Of a stretch of DNA of 64,000 nucleotides, positions 62,541 through 64,000 are shown in pieces. The stretch is from an uncultured Bacilli bacterium (GTDB taxonomy: Bacteria; Bacillota_I; Bacilli_A; RF39; UBA660). The notes under the pieces are model-generated. The model ran no database searches, was not told where the DNA came from, and worked only from the letters and a program-made list of their open reading frames with translations. The stretch covers positions 124,001 to 188,000 of the forward strand of contig CAJTLN010000003.1 of the NCBI GenBank assembly GCA_910577505.1, read 5' to 3'. The translations under genes were made by a program, and so were the position numbers. Each line of letters begins with the position of its first letter. Position 1 is the stretch's first letter.

Positions 62541-63674
62541 TTATTTTAAATGTTGTAAAGCAATTTTATATAGTTTTTCCATTGCTTTATCATTATGATT
62601 TTTAGACATGTTTTTTTTCATTGCTTCTATTATTGCTGGATTATCTGAAATGTTTTTCATAAACTTATTAAACATGAAAGATGTTCTAAATCTTCTACCA
62701 TAACCATTTTTGACAAAATATTTGTAATTAGCTACTTCTTGACCACCACTACAATTTATCATTATGATAGGTTTTTTAAAGTATAAACTTTCAGTTGACT
62801 GCGCTCCTCCAGGCTTTGATACTACAAAATCACACATTTGAAGTAATTCTGGTACATTATTAACAAAACCTAAAGTTTTAATATTTTTCACACCATATTC
62901 AGAAATCCATTTATCTACTTTTTCTTTAGCTTTTTTGTTTTTACCTGCAACATAAATAAAATCTATATCTAAATCACTTTTTATTATTTTTCTTATATAC
63001 GGAAGTGAAAGTGTTCCGCCATTTCCACCGCCACCAAAAAATAAACAAATTGGTCTTGTTCCATCAAATCCATATTTTCTTATAGATTTTTCAACATTAA
63101 AGTCTGTACTAGTAATAGGGTTTATTGGAATTCCAATAGGTTTTATTTTACTTCTTTCAACACCTTTTTTTACTAGATATGGTACTTCATCTTTATCAGC
63201 TACGACAATAGCTTGTTCTCTTTTATAACCTTTTAGCCATAGAGAATGGGCTTCATAGTCAGTTACTACTGTAATTAATTTTGAATTAGTAATACCTTTT
63301 CGATTATAATAATCAATTAAACTACTTCCGAAGAAATGAGTAGAAATAGTTAAATCAGGATTAAAATCCGTAATTATTTTTTTCATTCTTTTATTCTTAA
63401 ATAAACTCATACTTGTTTTATTAGCAATAGCTGAACTAATTTTTGTATCAAATAAACTATATATAAATGACCATCCTGATGGAAATTTAAGTAAAAAGAA
63501 GTCAGTTACTTTTTGACTTATACTTCCTAGAATTGGTGTCGAATATTTCAACAAATCAATCGCTAGAATTTCAAATTCTGGATTTTGAGATTTAAAATAA
63601 CTCTCAATATATTCAGCGATAGCTCTATGCCCATTACCATACATTGCATATGTTAATAAAATTTTCTTTTTCAT
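62541..63674 (-). CDS. Glycosyltransferase, UgtP/MGDG-synthase-like (GT28)
   Basis: 377 residues. N-terminal LLTYAMYGNGHRAIAEY (MGDG synthase family), STHFFGSSLI, VVTDYEAHSLW, then GT28 C-domain CLFFGGGGNGG, VSKPGGAQSTES and GGQEVANYKYFVKNGYG. Related enzymes move glucose from UDP-glucose to diacylglycerol for glycolipid and lipoteichoic-acid anchors. UgtP-type is more likely than MurG because of the GNGHR start and the lack of MurG motifs. Donor and product are inferred. Confidence 0.88.
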   Translation of the reverse strand: MKKKILLTYAMYGNGHRAIAEYIESYFKSQNPEFEILAIDLLKYSTPILGSISQKVTDFFLLKFPSGWSFIYSLFDTKISSAIANKTSMSLFKNKRMKKIITDFNPDLTISTHFFGSSLIDYYNRKGITNSKLITVVTDYEAHSLWLKGYKREQAIVVADKDEVPYLVKKGVERSKIKPIGIPINPITSTDFNVEKSIRKYGFDGTRPICLFFGGGGNGGTLSLPYIRKIIKSDLDIDFIYVAGKNKKAKEKVDKWISEYGVKNIKTLGFVNNVPELLQMCDFVVSKPGGAQSTESLYFKKPIIMINCSGGQEVANYKYFVKNGYGRRFRTSFMFNKFMKNISDNPAIIEAMKKNMSKNHNDKAMEKLYKIALQHLK

Positions 63675-63726
63675 AGATTATCAACCTCTTAAAAAAATTA
63701 TACACTATATTTTAATATTTTAAAAC

Positions 63727-63753
63727 TAAAAAAATATCAGTTGCCTGATATTA
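63727..63753 (-). terminator. Intrinsic terminator of the small membrane protein gene
   Basis: Stem AATATCAG/CTGATATT, 4-base loop, T run; overlaps its stop. Confidence 0.85.
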
Positions 63754-63885
63754 ATTCCCGAGTGAGACTGATGTTACTCCTTCATTAATAGTTCCTATTC
63801 TTGCATTAATTGCAACAACTCCTAAAATAATTAACATGTAAAATAAGAAAACTCCTGCCACATTTCTTATAGTTTCTTTTTTCAT
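63751..63885 (-). CDS. Small single-pass membrane protein, possibly SOS-controlled
   Basis: 44 residues, MKKETIRNVAGVF then a membrane helix (about 8-28) and a short outer tail ending TSVSLGN. The open frame starts at 63942, but that would include the promoter; AAGGAG precedes the ATG at 63885. It lies divergent from a gene starting beyond the window and 1.4 kb upstream of tkt, the place of yneA (SOS division inhibitor) in Bacillus. YneA is longer and has a LysM domain, so this is at most an analogue. Confidence 0.7.
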   Translation of the reverse strand: MKKETIRNVAGVFLFYMLIILGVVAINARIGTINEGVTSVSLGN

Positions 63886-63910
63886 TCTCACCACTCCTTT
63901 TACCACATTT

Positions 63911-63939
63911 AATATAACGCGTATATTTGTTCGTGTCAA
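63911..63939 (-). promoter_or_regulatory. Promoter of the small membrane protein gene
   Basis: Minus strand TTGACA (63939-63934), 17 bases, TATATT (63916-63911). Confidence 0.8.
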
Positions 63940-63962
63940 CACTAAAACAAAACATTTGTTTG
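63920..63962. promoter_or_regulatory. Two LexA-box-like sites
   Basis: CGTATATTTGTTCG (63920-63933) and AAAACATTTGTTTG (63949-63962) each match 11 of 14 positions of the Firmicute SOS box CGAACRNRYGTTYG. One lies in the spacer of the minus-strand promoter, the other on the -35 of the plus-strand promoter. Confidence 0.45.
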
Positions 63963-64000
63963 ACTTTTTACAGCTGCTATGTTATTATTAGATTGGAGGT
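63960..64000 (+). promoter_or_regulatory. Promoter and SD of a gene starting beyond the window (probably lexA)
   Basis: TTGACT (63960-63965), 17 bases, TATTAT (63983-63988), then GGAGGT as the last six bases. The start codon should lie just outside. Identity as lexA is inferred from Bacillus gene order and the SOS-like boxes. Confidence 0.6.

Noticed and set aside
63886..63942. N-terminal extension of the small membrane protein
   Set aside because: It would contain the promoter -10 region; AAGGAG precedes the later ATG.
1..64000. CRISPR arrays, tRNA or rRNA genes
   Set aside because: No regularly spaced repeats, no cloverleaf-like or rRNA-like conserved segments seen in any intergenic stretch.

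Overview
The window is a strongly AT-rich chromosomal segment that uses the standard code: every recognisable family reads full length with ordinary stops. It comes from a Gram-positive of the Bacilli, most like the small-genome, uncultured gut lineages near the RF39/Mollicutes branch, but cell-wall positive. The wall evidence is a mraZ-rsmH-ftsL-ftsI cluster, Ddl, MurF, a second class B PBP and a UgtP-like glucosyltransferase. Gene neighbourhoods match Bacillus (tkt-sirA-yneF, ylbD-ylbE, nfo near a DUF2624-type gene, parE-parC). No tRNA, rRNA, CRISPR array, insertion sequence or prophage structural module is visible. Genes are packed tightly; once two frameshifted genes and the unlisted rpmG are counted, no gene-free stretch exceeds about 170 bases.

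Layout: (1) 1-582 is the end of a CBS-domain membrane protein. (2) 609-5290 is a four-gene operon: LysR regulator, radical SAM enzyme, NADAR-DHH fusion, lipase-like hydrolase. (3) 5351-8362 holds a MATE transporter fused to a cytidylate-kinase-like domain and two tandem GNAT paralogues. (4) 8422-13801 is an ABC transporter plus two-component system with a three-repeat regulator box. (5) 13832-19655 is a surface locus: SipW-type signal peptidase, TasA-like protein, a DUF5305-like membrane protein and two wall-anchored-looking proteins. (6) 19779-25220 holds a MacB-like ABC fusion and TrkAH potassium uptake. (7) 25381-33540 holds map, a very divergent 600-residue sigma-70 protein, a 1306-residue helicase with long repeats, and pyk. 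(8) 33581-41127 is wall and division genes. (9) 41276-46463 is an operon of two proteins made of 11 and 13 tandem Myb/SANT-like repeats followed by a sporulation-type sigma factor, under a 32-bp perfect-arm palindrome. (10) 46497-50648 holds a frameshifted gene, efp, rpmG, a PBP and a small DUF2624-like gene. (11) 50674-58782 holds rarA, nfo, a pseudopilin-like gene, ylbDE and topoisomerase IV. (12) 58878-64000 holds a poly-A frameshifted membrane protein, yneF, sirA-like, tkt, a UgtP-like glycosyltransferase and a tiny membrane protein, ending in a divergent promoter with SOS-box-like sites; the gene just outside is probably lexA.

Most promising for novelty are the Myb-array/sigma operon, the repeat helicase next to the divergent sigma, and the LysR/radical SAM/NADAR-DHH/hydrolase operon. 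At the level of gene expression, intrinsic terminators often overlap the stop codon of one gene and run straight into an extended -10 promoter, or even the Shine-Dalgarno sequence, of the next.
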